Below, one piece after another: positions 8,634-17,376 of a DNA stretch of 64,000 nt. Position 1 is the first letter of the stretch. Each line of letters opens with the position of its first letter. The notes beneath the pieces were generated by a model that saw only the letters and a program-made list of their open reading frames with translations, was not told the origin of the DNA and made no database searches. The DNA is from Ktedonobacter sp. SOSP1-85 (GTDB lineage: Bacteria; Chloroflexota; Ktedonobacteria; Ktedonobacterales; Ktedonobacteraceae): contig NZ_BNJI01000003.1 of the NCBI RefSeq assembly GCF_016587415.1, forward strand, positions 1,178,001 to 1,242,000, written 5' to 3'. A program made the translations under genes and the position numbers.

Positions 8634-9509
8634 ATGCTTTCACACACCAATCAATCAACCAACAAAGAGCACAGGCGGCAATTTGGCTGGATCGAGAAGA
8701 CCATTGGCGGCATCTCCGAGGCCATTGAGCGGGCCGTCTTTACGGAGGAGCATGCACATAAGACCGGCTGGCTCCAGAAGCTCGATCCACGCGCAAAGCT
8801 GGGCATGTTCCTGGTGACAGTGCTGGCGGCTAGCCTATCGCACTCGCTCTTCATGTTACTGGCCTTCTACCTCGTGCTACTCCTGGTGGCGCGGGGTAGC
8901 CAGGTTCCTTTCGACTTCTTTGTGCGCCGCGTCTGGCTGGGCATTCCCTTCTTCGCGGGAATCGTGATTCTCCCCGCGATCTTCCTGGTACCCAACGGGC
9001 CACGCCTCTTCGATCTCTCCCTGGGAACCTGGCACCTTGGTCCAACCTATGCCAGCATCCTGAATGGCTTGATTTTTATCGCACGTGTGGGCGTCTCCGT
9101 CTCGCTGGCTGTGCTTCTGATTCTCACCACGGCCTGGGCCGATATTCTAAAAAGCTTGCAGGTCCTGCGTGTACCCCAGGTCTTTACCCTGCTGCTTTCC
9201 ATGACCTATCGCTATATCTTTCTCTTTCTCCACACCGCCAATGGCATGTTTGAGGCACGCAAGAGCCGAACCGTGGGCCGCTTGAGCGGGAATGAACAGC
9301 GCAAATGGATTAGCGCTTCAATGGGAGTCTTGATGAATCGCTCGTTTCGCATGAGCAATGATGTCTATGCCGCAATGATGGCACGCGGCTTCACAGGAAC
9401 CATCCACACGCATCAGGACTATCGCATGAGCACCGATGATTGGATGGCGCTCTCGCTGGCAACCGGCCTGGCGCTGATTATCTTTTTCGTGGGAGGATAC
9501 ATATTATGA
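8634..9509 (+). CDS. cbiQ: ECF transporter transmembrane (T) component CbiQ
   Basis: A 291-residue T component that couples the ATPase to CbiM. It has a roughly 60-residue hydrophilic start, about five membrane segments (MLLAFYLVLLLVAR, FAGIVILPAIFLV, VSVSLAVLLILTTA and others) and a cytoplasmic coupling helix carrying MMARGFTG, the Ala-Arg-Gly motif typical of EcfT/CbiQ. The start has only a weak AGAAAG upstream, so translation may be partly coupled to cbiM, 41 nt earlier. It overlaps cbiO by 4 nt (ATGA). Confidence 0.9.
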   Translation: MLSHTNQSTNKEHRRQFGWIEKTIGGISEAIERAVFTEEHAHKTGWLQKLDPRAKLGMFLVTVLAASLSHSLFMLLAFYLVLLLVARGSQVPFDFFVRRVWLGIPFFAGIVILPAIFLVPNGPRLFDLSLGTWHLGPTYASILNGLIFIARVGVSVSLAVLLILTTAWADILKSLQVLRVPQVFTLLLSMTYRYIFLFLHTANGMFEARKSRTVGRLSGNEQRKWISASMGVLMNRSFRMSNDVYAAMMARGFTGTIHTHQDYRMSTDDWMALSLATGLALIIFFVGGYIL

Positions 9510-10324
9510 GCATTTCGCCTGATCAGCCGCGTCAGCAGCCACTCTTTCACTTACGTGATGTATGCTACAAATATCACAGCCAGCGCATGGCCCTGGCTGG
9601 CGTCGACCTGGATATCTACCCTGGCGAACAGGTAGCACTCCTGGGAGCAAACGGTAGCGGCAAATCGACCCTGCTCAAGCTCATGGACGGTATCTACGCT
9701 CCTACATCTGGCACAATGCGTATGCTCGAACGTGATATTAAGGCGGTAGCGGCGGGCGAGGAGGCCTTCACCTTTCACCGCGAGGTTGGCCTGGTCTTTC
9801 AAGACCCGGATATCCAGCTCTTTAGCGCGACGGTCTATGATGACATCGCCTTTGGCCCGCTTCAGCTGGGCCTCTCGTCTGCGGAGGTACGCGAGCGCTG
9901 CGACGAGGCGTTGGAGCAAATGGAGATCACACACCTTGCCAGGCGTGCCCCCTTCGAGCTATCAGGTGGTGAGAAGAAGCGTGCCGCCATCGCCTCTGTA
10001 CTTTCCCTCCGCCCCGATGTCATCCTGCTTGATGAGCCTACGGCGGCCCTCGATCCCCGCACCAAGTGGGTCCTGGTGAACCTCATCCGCAAGTTGGGTC
10101 AGGCAGGCAAGACAATCATTACCTCAACACACGAGCTAGATATTGTGCCCATCATCGCAGAGCGCGTCATCGTCCTGGGCGAGGAGCGACGCATCCTGAC
10201 CGATGGTACGCCTGAGCGCGTTCTCAGCAACCGCGATCTCCTGGTACAAGCCAACCTGATCCACCCACAACTCCACCAGCTTGGCATAGAGCAGCCACCA
10301 CTCCAGGTAGTCGCCAATCTATAA
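9506..10324 (+). CDS. cbiO: Cobalt/nickel ECF transporter ATPase CbiO
   Basis: A 272-residue ABC ATPase that energises the CbiMQ importer. The ATG at 9506 overlaps the cbiQ stop as ATGA and has GGGAGG upstream, so it is chosen over the longer frame beginning at 9440. The Walker A motif is GANGSGKST (47-55), the Q-loop is VFQDPDIQLF (97-106), the signature is ELSGGEKKR (151-159) and Walker B is VILLDEP (D176, E177). The H-loop is STHELD. A strong terminator follows, closing the three-gene unit. Confidence 0.92.
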   Translation: MSISPDQPRQQPLFHLRDVCYKYHSQRMALAGVDLDIYPGEQVALLGANGSGKSTLLKLMDGIYAPTSGTMRMLERDIKAVAAGEEAFTFHREVGLVFQDPDIQLFSATVYDDIAFGPLQLGLSSAEVRERCDEALEQMEITHLARRAPFELSGGEKKRAAIASVLSLRPDVILLDEPTAALDPRTKWVLVNLIRKLGQAGKTIITSTHELDIVPIIAERVIVLGEERRILTDGTPERVLSNRDLLVQANLIHPQLHQLGIEQPPLQVVANL

Positions 10325-10343
10325 GCATCATGTTTCCCTCCTT

Positions 10344-10407
10344 AGTAAGTAGTGTGGGGCGATTGGCGGGCGAATGCCCGCCAATCGCCCCACACTACTT
10401 ACTTTTT
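10344..10407 (+). terminator. Terminator of cbiMQO
   Basis: Perfect 28-nt arms at 10344-10371 and 10376-10403 with a 4-nt GAAT loop, followed by TTTTT on the plus strand. It lies 20 nt after the cbiO stop. This is the clearest case in the window of a long palindrome that also satisfies intrinsic terminator rules. Confidence 0.85.
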
Positions 10408-10518
10408 GAGCGCCGCAGGCGCGAAAGGTCAAGCATAAGCATCTGTCTATAATAGAACTGTAAACGACCAGCGTAGATCAGGAGATCCATACAGGCCCTC
10501 TCGCAGGAGAACATACAT

Positions 10519-10800
10519 ATGACAGATCCACATCGGCCCGAAAACGAGCAGCCAGGACAGTTTGATGAGCAGATAGACTCCGCGCGCAAAGTGGCGGAAG
10601 AGCGAATTGACAAGGTCATTGGCGACTTCGCGAAGAAGGTTCCAGGTGGACAGCGATTCGAACAGCAGGCCAAAGACATGGCAAGCGGAGCGCTGAACGT
10701 GGTGCAAGACCAGGCGCGTAAGCACTCCGGCAATATTATTGGGCAGGCTGGCAATGTAATCAGTCGCCTCTTTGGAGGAGGGCGCGGGACAGAGCGCTAA
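10519..10800 (+). CDS. Small hydrophilic protein, unknown function
   Basis: A 93-residue charged protein, unrecognised. It is rich in Glu, Gln, Lys and Gly, with an amphipathic helical centre (ARKVAEERIDKVIGDFAKKV) and a second helical stretch ending in ISRLFGGGRG. It has no signal peptide and no membrane segment. AGGAG lies 9 nt before the ATG, which supports real translation. The composition resembles small stress or CsbD-like proteins, but no motif proves this. It is bounded on both sides by long palindromes. Confidence 0.65.
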   Translation: MTDPHRPENEQPGQFDEQIDSARKVAEERIDKVIGDFAKKVPGGQRFEQQAKDMASGALNVVQDQARKHSGNIIGQAGNVISRLFGGGRGTER

Positions 10801-10825
10801 CTCTCTGGTATTCTTCATCCCTACA

Positions 10826-10893
10826 ACATAACAAGGCTCTAGAGCAAGAACGTCTTTCTCTGCATAAGTTCTTGCTCTAGAGCCTTGTTATGT
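10826..10893. terminator. Palindrome between convergent genes
   Basis: Perfect 26-nt arms at 10826-10851 and 10868-10893 with a 16-nt loop, between the stop of the 93-residue gene and the stop of fructokinase. It is followed by CTTTTC on the plus strand and could terminate transcription from both sides. Confidence 0.75.
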
Positions 10894-10917
10894 CTTTTCA
10901 ATAGAAACGCATAGGAT

Positions 10918-11889
10918 CTAAGCCTTACGCAAAAAGGCTTCGACTTCCGCGCGCTGGGGTGCATTAGCTCCTGTCCTGGTGCAGTTGAGAGCGGATACAC
11001 CTGAGGCGAAGCGCAAAACCTGGCTCAACTGTTCCGGGGTGAGGCTCTTCAGGCGAGCGCGCTCGTCGATTCCAAGCTCGCTTAGTCGCGCCAGTAGGCC
11101 CGCGCAGAAGGAATCACCTGCGCCCACCGTATCTGTGATCTCTACTGGAAATACGGGAACTCGCACAACTGGGCCACCTATGCGCGCTGCTATGGCTCCC
11201 TGCCCTCCCTGGGTGATGACAGCGAGCGCGGGTCCCTGTCGCAACAGCTCGGCGAGCGCCTCTTCATTGCCAAGCCCGGGATAGATCCACTCCAGGTCGG
11301 CATCGCTGCATTTGACGATATCCGCCAGGGAGAAAGCCCGCCTGAGTAGTTCGCGATACGCCCGCTCATCCTGCACCAGGTTGGGGCGTAAATTAGGATC
11401 AAAGGAGAGTAACGCCTTCCCGCGTAGTTTCTCCAGTATGTACAACACGGCCTGAGGCGTACTACCACGCAGCAGACTAATGGAACCAAAGTGCAAGATA
11501 CGTGTCTCAATGTACAGTGCTTCAGGAATTTCATTCGCCATGAGAAGCGCGTCCGCCGCGCCCTCACCATAAAAGCTAAAGGTGGGATGGCCGTCTTGCT
11601 CGGCGACAAAGGCCAGCGTCGTGTGCGTACCAGGCGCCTCGACGAGAAAACGCGTGTCGATCTGCTCACGCTGCATATATGTGCGTAAATACTGTCCAAA
11701 ATAGTCATCTGCGACTTTGCAAGCAAAGGCCGTGGGCTGCTCCAGGCGCGCCAGGGCTACCGCGACATTAAAGATAGAGCCACCCGCGTACATGCGAAAA
11801 TCGACGCCATAGCCCAGGCTATGCTGGCCCTCTCTCAAGGGCATAAAGTCAATCAAGCATTCACCAACACAAGTAATCAACCTACGCAT
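10918..11889 (-). CDS. Fructokinase, PfkB carbohydrate kinase family
   Basis: A 323-residue ribokinase/PfkB-fold sugar kinase. It opens with the family start ITCVGECLIDFMP and the Gly-rich motif YAGGSIFNVAVALARL. The active-site signature DTVGAGDSFCAGLLA lies near residue 253, with catalytic D259 and the GAGD anion hole. FDPNLRPNL (163-171) is typical of fructokinases. It would phosphorylate fructose to fructose 6-phosphate in the cytoplasm. GGGAG precedes the start. It lies 68 nt downstream of a GH32 fructosidase on the same strand, and the pair makes a coherent fructan or sucrose pathway. Confidence 0.88.
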   Translation of the reverse strand: MRRLITCVGECLIDFMPLREGQHSLGYGVDFRMYAGGSIFNVAVALARLEQPTAFACKVADDYFGQYLRTYMQREQIDTRFLVEAPGTHTTLAFVAEQDGHPTFSFYGEGAADALLMANEIPEALYIETRILHFGSISLLRGSTPQAVLYILEKLRGKALLSFDPNLRPNLVQDERAYRELLRRAFSLADIVKCSDADLEWIYPGLGNEEALAELLRQGPALAVITQGGQGAIAARIGGPVVRVPVFPVEITDTVGAGDSFCAGLLARLSELGIDERARLKSLTPEQLSQVLRFASGVSALNCTRTGANAPQRAEVEAFLRKA

Positions 11890-11957
11890 AATATTTTTGC
11901 TCCCGAAGTTCGTGAACAGATCACTTAATCGCGCACCTCCCCTATTATACGTTGCAA

Positions 11958-13370
11958 TTATCGTTTCCAGGCGGAGCTCATGTAATACAGATCCAGGGAA
12001 TGGAGTATCGTCTCGCCACCGCTAGTATAGAGTTCGATGCCCTGGCTGGAGACATTGGGAAAGATCAGGTCACTAATCACGACCTCTCCATCATTAGCAA
12101 AGACCTCGATGGAGGTACGATCCAGCAGAATACGCAACTTAAGCATGTTGTTCTTCAACAGCAGGGAAGCCTCATGCCTGGCCGCGAACTTGTTATTGAA
12201 ATCGCTACGACCAGATTGAGTACGATCAACGAAGAGCCTGGAGGTTCGCGTGTCATAACCGACGAGGGTCTGCTCTTCCCCGCCTACACGCAGCTTGAAA
12301 CCAAACTCTCTGCCACTCCCAGGCTGGAATGAGGCCACAATATCCAGCGTATCACTCCTCATGTCTGCAAGCAGGTTTGTTCCCGGCGTGAGCTCGCTAC
12401 GATCCAGGTGTACATGCTCGCTTCGCAGTTGCTCCAGCTCTCGTATGGGCATTTGCACGAGCCGCAAGCCCTGCGGGGTCGTTTTCAGCTCCAGGTTGCG
12501 CGGTATAGACATAGTTCCACGCCAGGATGTGGCCGGAGTAACGTGGGCATAGCTCAGATCAGCCATCCACCCGATCCAGATACATCGCCCATCGCTAGCG
12601 GCAATGTTGCTCCAGGACTGGGCCGCGTAAAAGTCTGACCCATAATCAGTCGTCAACAGATCAGACTCTTTGCTGAAGATATGACCATCAAAGCTACCAA
12701 CATAGTAGAAACGCCCACTGAGGCTCAGTACCCATTTCTGCTTGTTGGGATCGCCATCTATCGCCAGTGGAAAGAGGTCGGGGCACTCGGTATGGTCATC
12801 TAACTGGCTCTCCAGGCGCCAGCTCTTTAAATCGGGCGAGGAGTAGAAACGAACCTGGCCGCCCGCGACCACCATAACCCAACGCTGCTCTGACGCATAC
12901 CAGAAGACCTTGGGATCGCGAAAATCGCTCACACCTGGATTCGCGATGACAGGATTGTACTTATACTTCGTCCAGGTTCTACCTCGATCACTACTATAGG
13001 CAAGGCACTGCTGCTGTGGCACCGTATGAGCACCCGTATAGAGGGCGGCCAGCCCTGAACCACCAGGAAAAATGCCACTGGTATTGTTCGCGTCAACCAC
13101 AGCGCTCCCTGACCAGGCATCTCCCTGTTCATCGGGATAAAGCGCGATGGAGAGATATGTCCAATGCACCAGGTCACTGCTCACGGCATGTCCCCAATGC
13201 ATTGGTCCCCAGACAATATCACCAGGATGATACTGGTAAAAGAGGTGATACTCGTCCTGGTAATAGACAAGGCCATTGGGATCATTCATCCAATTCGCCT
13301 GTGGCGTAAAGTGAAACTGCGGGCGCTCTGACTCATTAAAAATATCTCCTAGATTCGCATTTATACTCAT
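11958..13370 (-). CDS. Glycoside hydrolase family 32 (beta-fructofuranosidase/levanase type)
   Basis: A 470-residue GH32 enzyme that releases fructose from sucrose or fructans. The nucleophile motif is WMNDPNG (D30), the stabiliser motif is FRDPK (D152) and the acid/base motif is ECPD (E195). The rest of the five-blade propeller is followed by a C-terminal beta-sandwich (about 330-470) ending in SIEVFANDGE, a common GH32C motif. There is no signal peptide, so it probably acts in the cytoplasm on imported sugar. No strong ribosome site is visible at this ATG. Fructokinase follows directly downstream. Confidence 0.92.
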   Translation of the reverse strand: MSINANLGDIFNESERPQFHFTPQANWMNDPNGLVYYQDEYHLFYQYHPGDIVWGPMHWGHAVSSDLVHWTYLSIALYPDEQGDAWSGSAVVDANNTSGIFPGGSGLAALYTGAHTVPQQQCLAYSSDRGRTWTKYKYNPVIANPGVSDFRDPKVFWYASEQRWVMVVAGGQVRFYSSPDLKSWRLESQLDDHTECPDLFPLAIDGDPNKQKWVLSLSGRFYYVGSFDGHIFSKESDLLTTDYGSDFYAAQSWSNIAASDGRCIWIGWMADLSYAHVTPATSWRGTMSIPRNLELKTTPQGLRLVQMPIRELEQLRSEHVHLDRSELTPGTNLLADMRSDTLDIVASFQPGSGREFGFKLRVGGEEQTLVGYDTRTSRLFVDRTQSGRSDFNNKFAARHEASLLLKNNMLKLRILLDRTSIEVFANDGEVVISDLIFPNVSSQGIELYTSGGETILHSLDLYYMSSAWKR

Positions 13371-13412
13371 GACTGCCAGTCGCTCACTTTCATTTGCTAC
13401 TCAGGCACGATA

Positions 13413-13479
13413 AGTATCAAGATCGCCAATTAGTATCAATCACACTTGACTTGTAACCGATACTACATCGTCCTGTCAA
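13413..13479 (-). promoter_or_regulatory. Candidate promoter and operator repeats of the GH32-fructokinase pair
   Basis: On the minus strand TTGACA (13474-13479) is followed after 17 nt by TTACAA (13451-13456), a possible promoter with a weak -10. Three copies of AGTATC or its complement lie here: AGTATCAA at 13413-13420 and 13432-13439 (19-nt period) and GATACT at 13459-13464 inside the promoter spacer. They look like half-sites for a regulator. The remainder of 13371-13697 holds nothing else that I could identify. Confidence 0.4.
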
Positions 13480-13697
13480 GCGTTGCTAGTTCCCATAATT
13501 TGCAATTTCAGCTATTTGGTGCTACATTACTTCTACGGCAAAAGGTACAAAACAGTCACTTTTACATAAAATCTCTTTCATCGCATAGCACAATGACGAC
13601 CTAGAACTAAATCTCTGCCCGATAAGTAATAAAGATATAGTTATGTCTAGCACACGCGTAATATATGCTGGCAAAACGCTTGTAGAAGGTGGCAATT

Positions 13698-15395
13698 ATG
13701 ACGCAAGAAGCAAATATCAATACCCAACAACGGGACTGGTGGGCACAGGGCGATACGCCTGTTCGTGCTAACGATTCGCATGTGGCCTACCTGGTAGACG
13801 GCAGGCAGGCGATGTGGACCATATGTCGCTACTGTATCAAAGCACAGAAATACATCTATTTAGCCAACTGGGGTATGACGGCTAAAATGGAGTTGGTGCG
13901 AGGAGATGACTATCTCGGCGGATCCGATGGCAGTCCCCAACGAACAGCATTAATCGAGGGGCTGCGCGTCGAGGGTTTCTCCGAGGCCGATATCCAGTTC
14001 TGGCTGACACATAATCTCTCGGTCCAGACCGTGCTGGGCTACGCGCGCAGCAAGGGGGTGGAGGTAAAGGTGCTCCTCTGGCACAGCCAGGAGGCTTTTT
14101 CACACTACCAACCGCTTGAGACAAAACAGGAGCTTGAAGCGGTTGGAGTACACTGCATCCTGGATGATAGCGCGCGCGGCCTGGTTCACCATCCCGTAGA
14201 GTCGCTGCATCAGAAGACGGCGGTCATCGATGGTACACATGCCTTTGTGGGTGGCGTGGATCTTCTGATTGAGAAACAGGGTGATTATGACCGCTGGGAC
14301 ACGCCCATGCACGCCTTCAATACTCCTCTCAGGCGCAACGAACAGCAGAAGACGCCACATCCATGGCACGATGTCCACTCCCTCATTGAAGGCTGCGCCG
14401 CCGGGGATGTAGAGCTTAACTTCCGCCAGCGCTGGAACGATGTCGTCGCTCGCCAGCGTCTGGATACCAGCTTTACTATTCCAGAACGCCCCTTGCCTTC
14501 ACCTATACAGGGGACGCAGACGGTCCAGGTCGTGCGCACGATTCCACAGCATACCTACGATTTTGATCCCGATTCCGGTCTGCAAGACATCGCGCAGGTC
14601 TACGCTAAGGCCCTGGGCAATATTCAGCGCTTCGCCTATCTGGAGAACCAGTATCTCTGGCTGCGCGCCTTTATCGGCGTCGACCTGCCCCTGATGGGTT
14701 CTGACAGCCCGGACATGGAGACAAACCTACGCACCCTGGGGGCTGCGCTCCTGCGTGGAGCCTTCGCTAGTATCATCCTGCCCGACCATCCCAATGTTGG
14801 ACGCGCCTTCAGCGACGCCGGTCTACAGCGCTTACACGCTGAGGCGCCCCGGGCCTTTGAGGAGGGGCGTTTTGAGGCCTTCTGCCTCGGCAGTAGTGGT
14901 CAGATTGATGGTAAGACACATTACCGCCCCATCTACGTACACGCCAAGGTAGCTATCATCGACGACCTCTGGTCAACTGTAGGGTCCGCCAATCTCAACA
15001 ATCGTGGGATGCGCGACGATACAGAGATCAACGTCGCCGTTCTCGATAGCAGGCTGGCCCGTAACCTGCGCCTGCTGCTGCAGGGCGAGCACCTGGGCCT
15101 GGTACAGGACGCGGACCTCTTTGTCCTCTCGCGCCTCCTGGGTCGCCAGCGCCTCTCAGCCAGCGAGCAAGAGCGCGCTGTATACATCCATGATTACCTG
15201 GAGGAGCGCCTGGGCGAGCCACGAGCCGCGCTCCAGGCTATGCACGAGTGCGCCTGGAATAATCTCCAGCGCTACAAAGAGAACCAGCCTCTGATCGGGC
15301 ATCTCCTGCCCTACTTGAGCGCCGCCGAGGCCGCTAACCAGGGCCTGAATTTCCGCGAAGAACATGGCTGGCTTGAGGAAGAGGCCCAGAAATAA
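13698..15395 (+). CDS. Phospholipase D superfamily protein with two HKD motifs
   Basis: A 565-residue PLD-superfamily enzyme. The first HKD motif is HQKTAVID (H171, K173, D178) followed by VGGVD; the second is HAKVAIID followed by STVGSANLNNRGM near residue 415. Two complete motifs and a soluble N-terminus of about 110 residues suggest a phospholipase D or transphosphatidylase rather than a classical membrane-anchored cardiolipin synthase. There is no signal peptide. The ATG at 13698 is preferred over GTG at 13689 because GAAGGTGG lies five bases upstream of it. Its substrate is inferred from family only. Confidence 0.85.
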   Translation: MTQEANINTQQRDWWAQGDTPVRANDSHVAYLVDGRQAMWTICRYCIKAQKYIYLANWGMTAKMELVRGDDYLGGSDGSPQRTALIEGLRVEGFSEADIQFWLTHNLSVQTVLGYARSKGVEVKVLLWHSQEAFSHYQPLETKQELEAVGVHCILDDSARGLVHHPVESLHQKTAVIDGTHAFVGGVDLLIEKQGDYDRWDTPMHAFNTPLRRNEQQKTPHPWHDVHSLIEGCAAGDVELNFRQRWNDVVARQRLDTSFTIPERPLPSPIQGTQTVQVVRTIPQHTYDFDPDSGLQDIAQVYAKALGNIQRFAYLENQYLWLRAFIGVDLPLMGSDSPDMETNLRTLGAALLRGAFASIILPDHPNVGRAFSDAGLQRLHAEAPRAFEEGRFEAFCLGSSGQIDGKTHYRPIYVHAKVAIIDDLWSTVGSANLNNRGMRDDTEINVAVLDSRLARNLRLLLQGEHLGLVQDADLFVLSRLLGRQRLSASEQERAVYIHDYLEERLGEPRAALQAMHECAWNNLQRYKENQPLIGHLLPYLSAAEAANQGLNFREEHGWLEEEAQK

Positions 15396-15486
15396 GCCCT
15401 TGTCTCCCTTTGGCGCTTACCACGCGTAATAAAATATGGGGCAGTAGACGCTGCCAGGATATGTATGAGGGAAAGGACTAGCCACT

Positions 15487-17052
15487 GTGTACGTTGATCT
15501 CCCAGCCGAAAATATCCTTTATGAGCGCTATATGGTAGATGAAGTGCTGGGAGAGGGTGGCTTTGGGTCTGTCTATCGCGTCCGAGATATCCAAGACAAC
15601 GACCAGGTCTATGCGCTCAAAGAGGTATCGATTCGCCAGAAGACGGAATGGAAAAGCGTACAACTTGAGGCCGAGCTGCTTGAGCAACTCGACCACTACG
15701 CCATTCCACGCTTCTACGGCATCGTCGAAGATCCACAGCGCATGCGCGCCGGTATTTTAATGAGCTATATCGCTGGACCCAACCTGGAGAGTCTGCGCAG
15801 GCAACAGCCTGAGAAACGCTTCAAGCCCGCGCAGGTTTTCTCCATGATGACGCCGATTGTCGATGCCATTATCTATTTACACCGACAAACGCCATCCATC
15901 GTTCATCGTGATATCAAGCCCGCCAATATTATCATGCCAGCATCGGGCCAGGGAGCAGTCCTGGTCGATTTCGGCATCGCCAAGGTATACGAACAGGATA
16001 GCACGACCAGCATTCACCGCGTCTGCTCCGCTGGCTACAGCGCGCCGGAACAATATATGACCGGCACCTGTCCTCAGACAGATATCTATAGCCTGGGCGC
16101 CACCTACTATACCCTCCTGACCGGCGAGGTACCCGCCGATGCCCTGACACGCCTCTCCCATATTAGCACCCACCAGGCCGATCCGCTCGTACCAGTCCTG
16201 CAACTGGCATCCAACCTCCCTGAGCATATCGCGGAGGCCATCGAATGCGCCATGGCCATGGAGCCACAGCACCGTTTCACCTCCGTCAGTGACTTCTGGC
16301 AGGCACTCCACACCCCCCTACCTATCGGCGAACAACCCACGCGTAAACGGTCCGTGCCTGAAGCCATTATGTTAGGCACACCCGTAAACTCCTCGATCTC
16401 ACGCGTCGCCACGCAAGCACGCACCCTACAACGATCCTCACAGGCAAAAACCAGCCAGGAGCGTCAATGGAATGTGCATCGCGGCCTGACAGCCCTAACC
16501 CTGGTCGTAGTCCTGGCACTCATCCTGGGCACCATGATCTACGCCACAGTCCAACAGGCAACGGCCAGGGATACACACGCACAAACCATCACACCTACCA
16601 GCGCGCCCTCGATATACAGCGCCCTCGCCAACTACTACACCGGAACAATGAACCCAAAAACATCTATCCATCACACCGCGCTCACCCTGAGCCAGGTACA
16701 GCAACACGGCGCTAGCTTCAACGGAACCCTGTCCATGGCAGGCCAACCCGGCTCCCTGCACATTGAGGGCACAACCGCTATCGATCACACTCTCCAGTTC
16801 AATGTCGCCAGCAATAGCGGAACGCTCCTCTTCAAGGGCCAGGTCTACTCCGATGGACATCTCGCCGGCAGTTACTGTCCCCAGACTCAGAGCACCACCT
16901 GCGACACCGGCACCTGGAGCGCCACTCCCACGTCTCCCCCACCCACGCCCACGAAATCTGTCACACCACCTCCAACCCCAACCAGTGGAGGTGGAAACAA
17001 CAAGGGTAATGACAACGGCAATAAGAAAAAACACAAGGGAGAGGGCAACTAA
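15487..17052 (+). CDS. Membrane Ser/Thr protein kinase (PknB-like)
   Basis: A 521-residue transmembrane Hanks-type kinase starting at GTG 15487 with GGGAAAGGA upstream. Kinase residues are all present: glycine loop GEGGFGSVY (22-30), ATP-binding K45 in ALKEV, catalytic HRDIKPANI (D142), DFG at 161-163 and APEQ near 187. A membrane helix at about 333-354 separates it from an external domain of about 120 residues containing GSLHIEGTTAIDHTLQF, followed by a Pro/Thr-rich stretch and a Gly/Asn/Lys tail. The external part has two Cys and resembles a small beta-domain, not PASTA. It likely senses a surface or envelope signal; substrates are unknown. Confidence 0.9.
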   Translation: MYVDLPAENILYERYMVDEVLGEGGFGSVYRVRDIQDNDQVYALKEVSIRQKTEWKSVQLEAELLEQLDHYAIPRFYGIVEDPQRMRAGILMSYIAGPNLESLRRQQPEKRFKPAQVFSMMTPIVDAIIYLHRQTPSIVHRDIKPANIIMPASGQGAVLVDFGIAKVYEQDSTTSIHRVCSAGYSAPEQYMTGTCPQTDIYSLGATYYTLLTGEVPADALTRLSHISTHQADPLVPVLQLASNLPEHIAEAIECAMAMEPQHRFTSVSDFWQALHTPLPIGEQPTRKRSVPEAIMLGTPVNSSISRVATQARTLQRSSQAKTSQERQWNVHRGLTALTLVVVLALILGTMIYATVQQATARDTHAQTITPTSAPSIYSALANYYTGTMNPKTSIHHTALTLSQVQQHGASFNGTLSMAGQPGSLHIEGTTAIDHTLQFNVASNSGTLLFKGQVYSDGHLAGSYCPQTQSTTCDTGTWSATPTSPPPTPTKSVTPPPTPTSGGGNNKGNDNGNKKKHKGEGN

Positions 17053-17082
17053 GTAGGCCCCACGCCCATGCAAGAAGACAGA

Positions 17083-17112
17083 CCCCCAGTAGCCGCGTAC
17101 GCCAGTAGCGTC
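17083..17112. repeat. Family A gene-end repeat, copy 2 (single arm)
   Basis: The complement of this stretch, 17088-17112, reads GACGCTACT-GGC-GTACGCG-GCTACT, the family A core. Positions 17083-17102 are the exact reverse complement of 60331-60350 (20 nt). It lies about 30 nt after the kinase stop codon. Unlike the copies at 2566 and 35882 it has no full inverted partner. Confidence 0.8.
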
Positions 17113-17268
17113 CTACGCCATCGTCGTGTAGTAAGCATGCAAAGCCGCGTCTAGCAGGCGGGGGAAGCAGGCTTGCAGGTCTTCGCGCTCGCGTTTATTC
17201 TGCTCACCTCGCGCATCGGAAGACAGGCAAAAGAGCAAAGCGCGATCAAGGCTGCGTAGCAATAAGTT

Positions 17269-17296
17269 GTAGAGTCCAAGCTGGCTTGGACCCTAC
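17269..17296. repeat. Family B inverted repeat (GTAGGGTCCAAGC)
   Basis: Arms of 13 nt (17269-17281 and 17284-17296, one mismatch) form a tight inverted repeat with core GTCCAAGC/GCTTGGAC followed by CCTAC. Closely related units occur at 47607-47700 and 50374-50396. It lies about 80 nt before the adenosine deaminase start. The rest of 17053-17376 has no gene. Confidence 0.75.
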
Positions 17297-17376
17297 AATT
17301 TGCATCTCTCGCTAGAACCTCATACACTGTATGAGAGATCAATGAGACTATGTTTATTCAGCATTGGGAGAGATGT

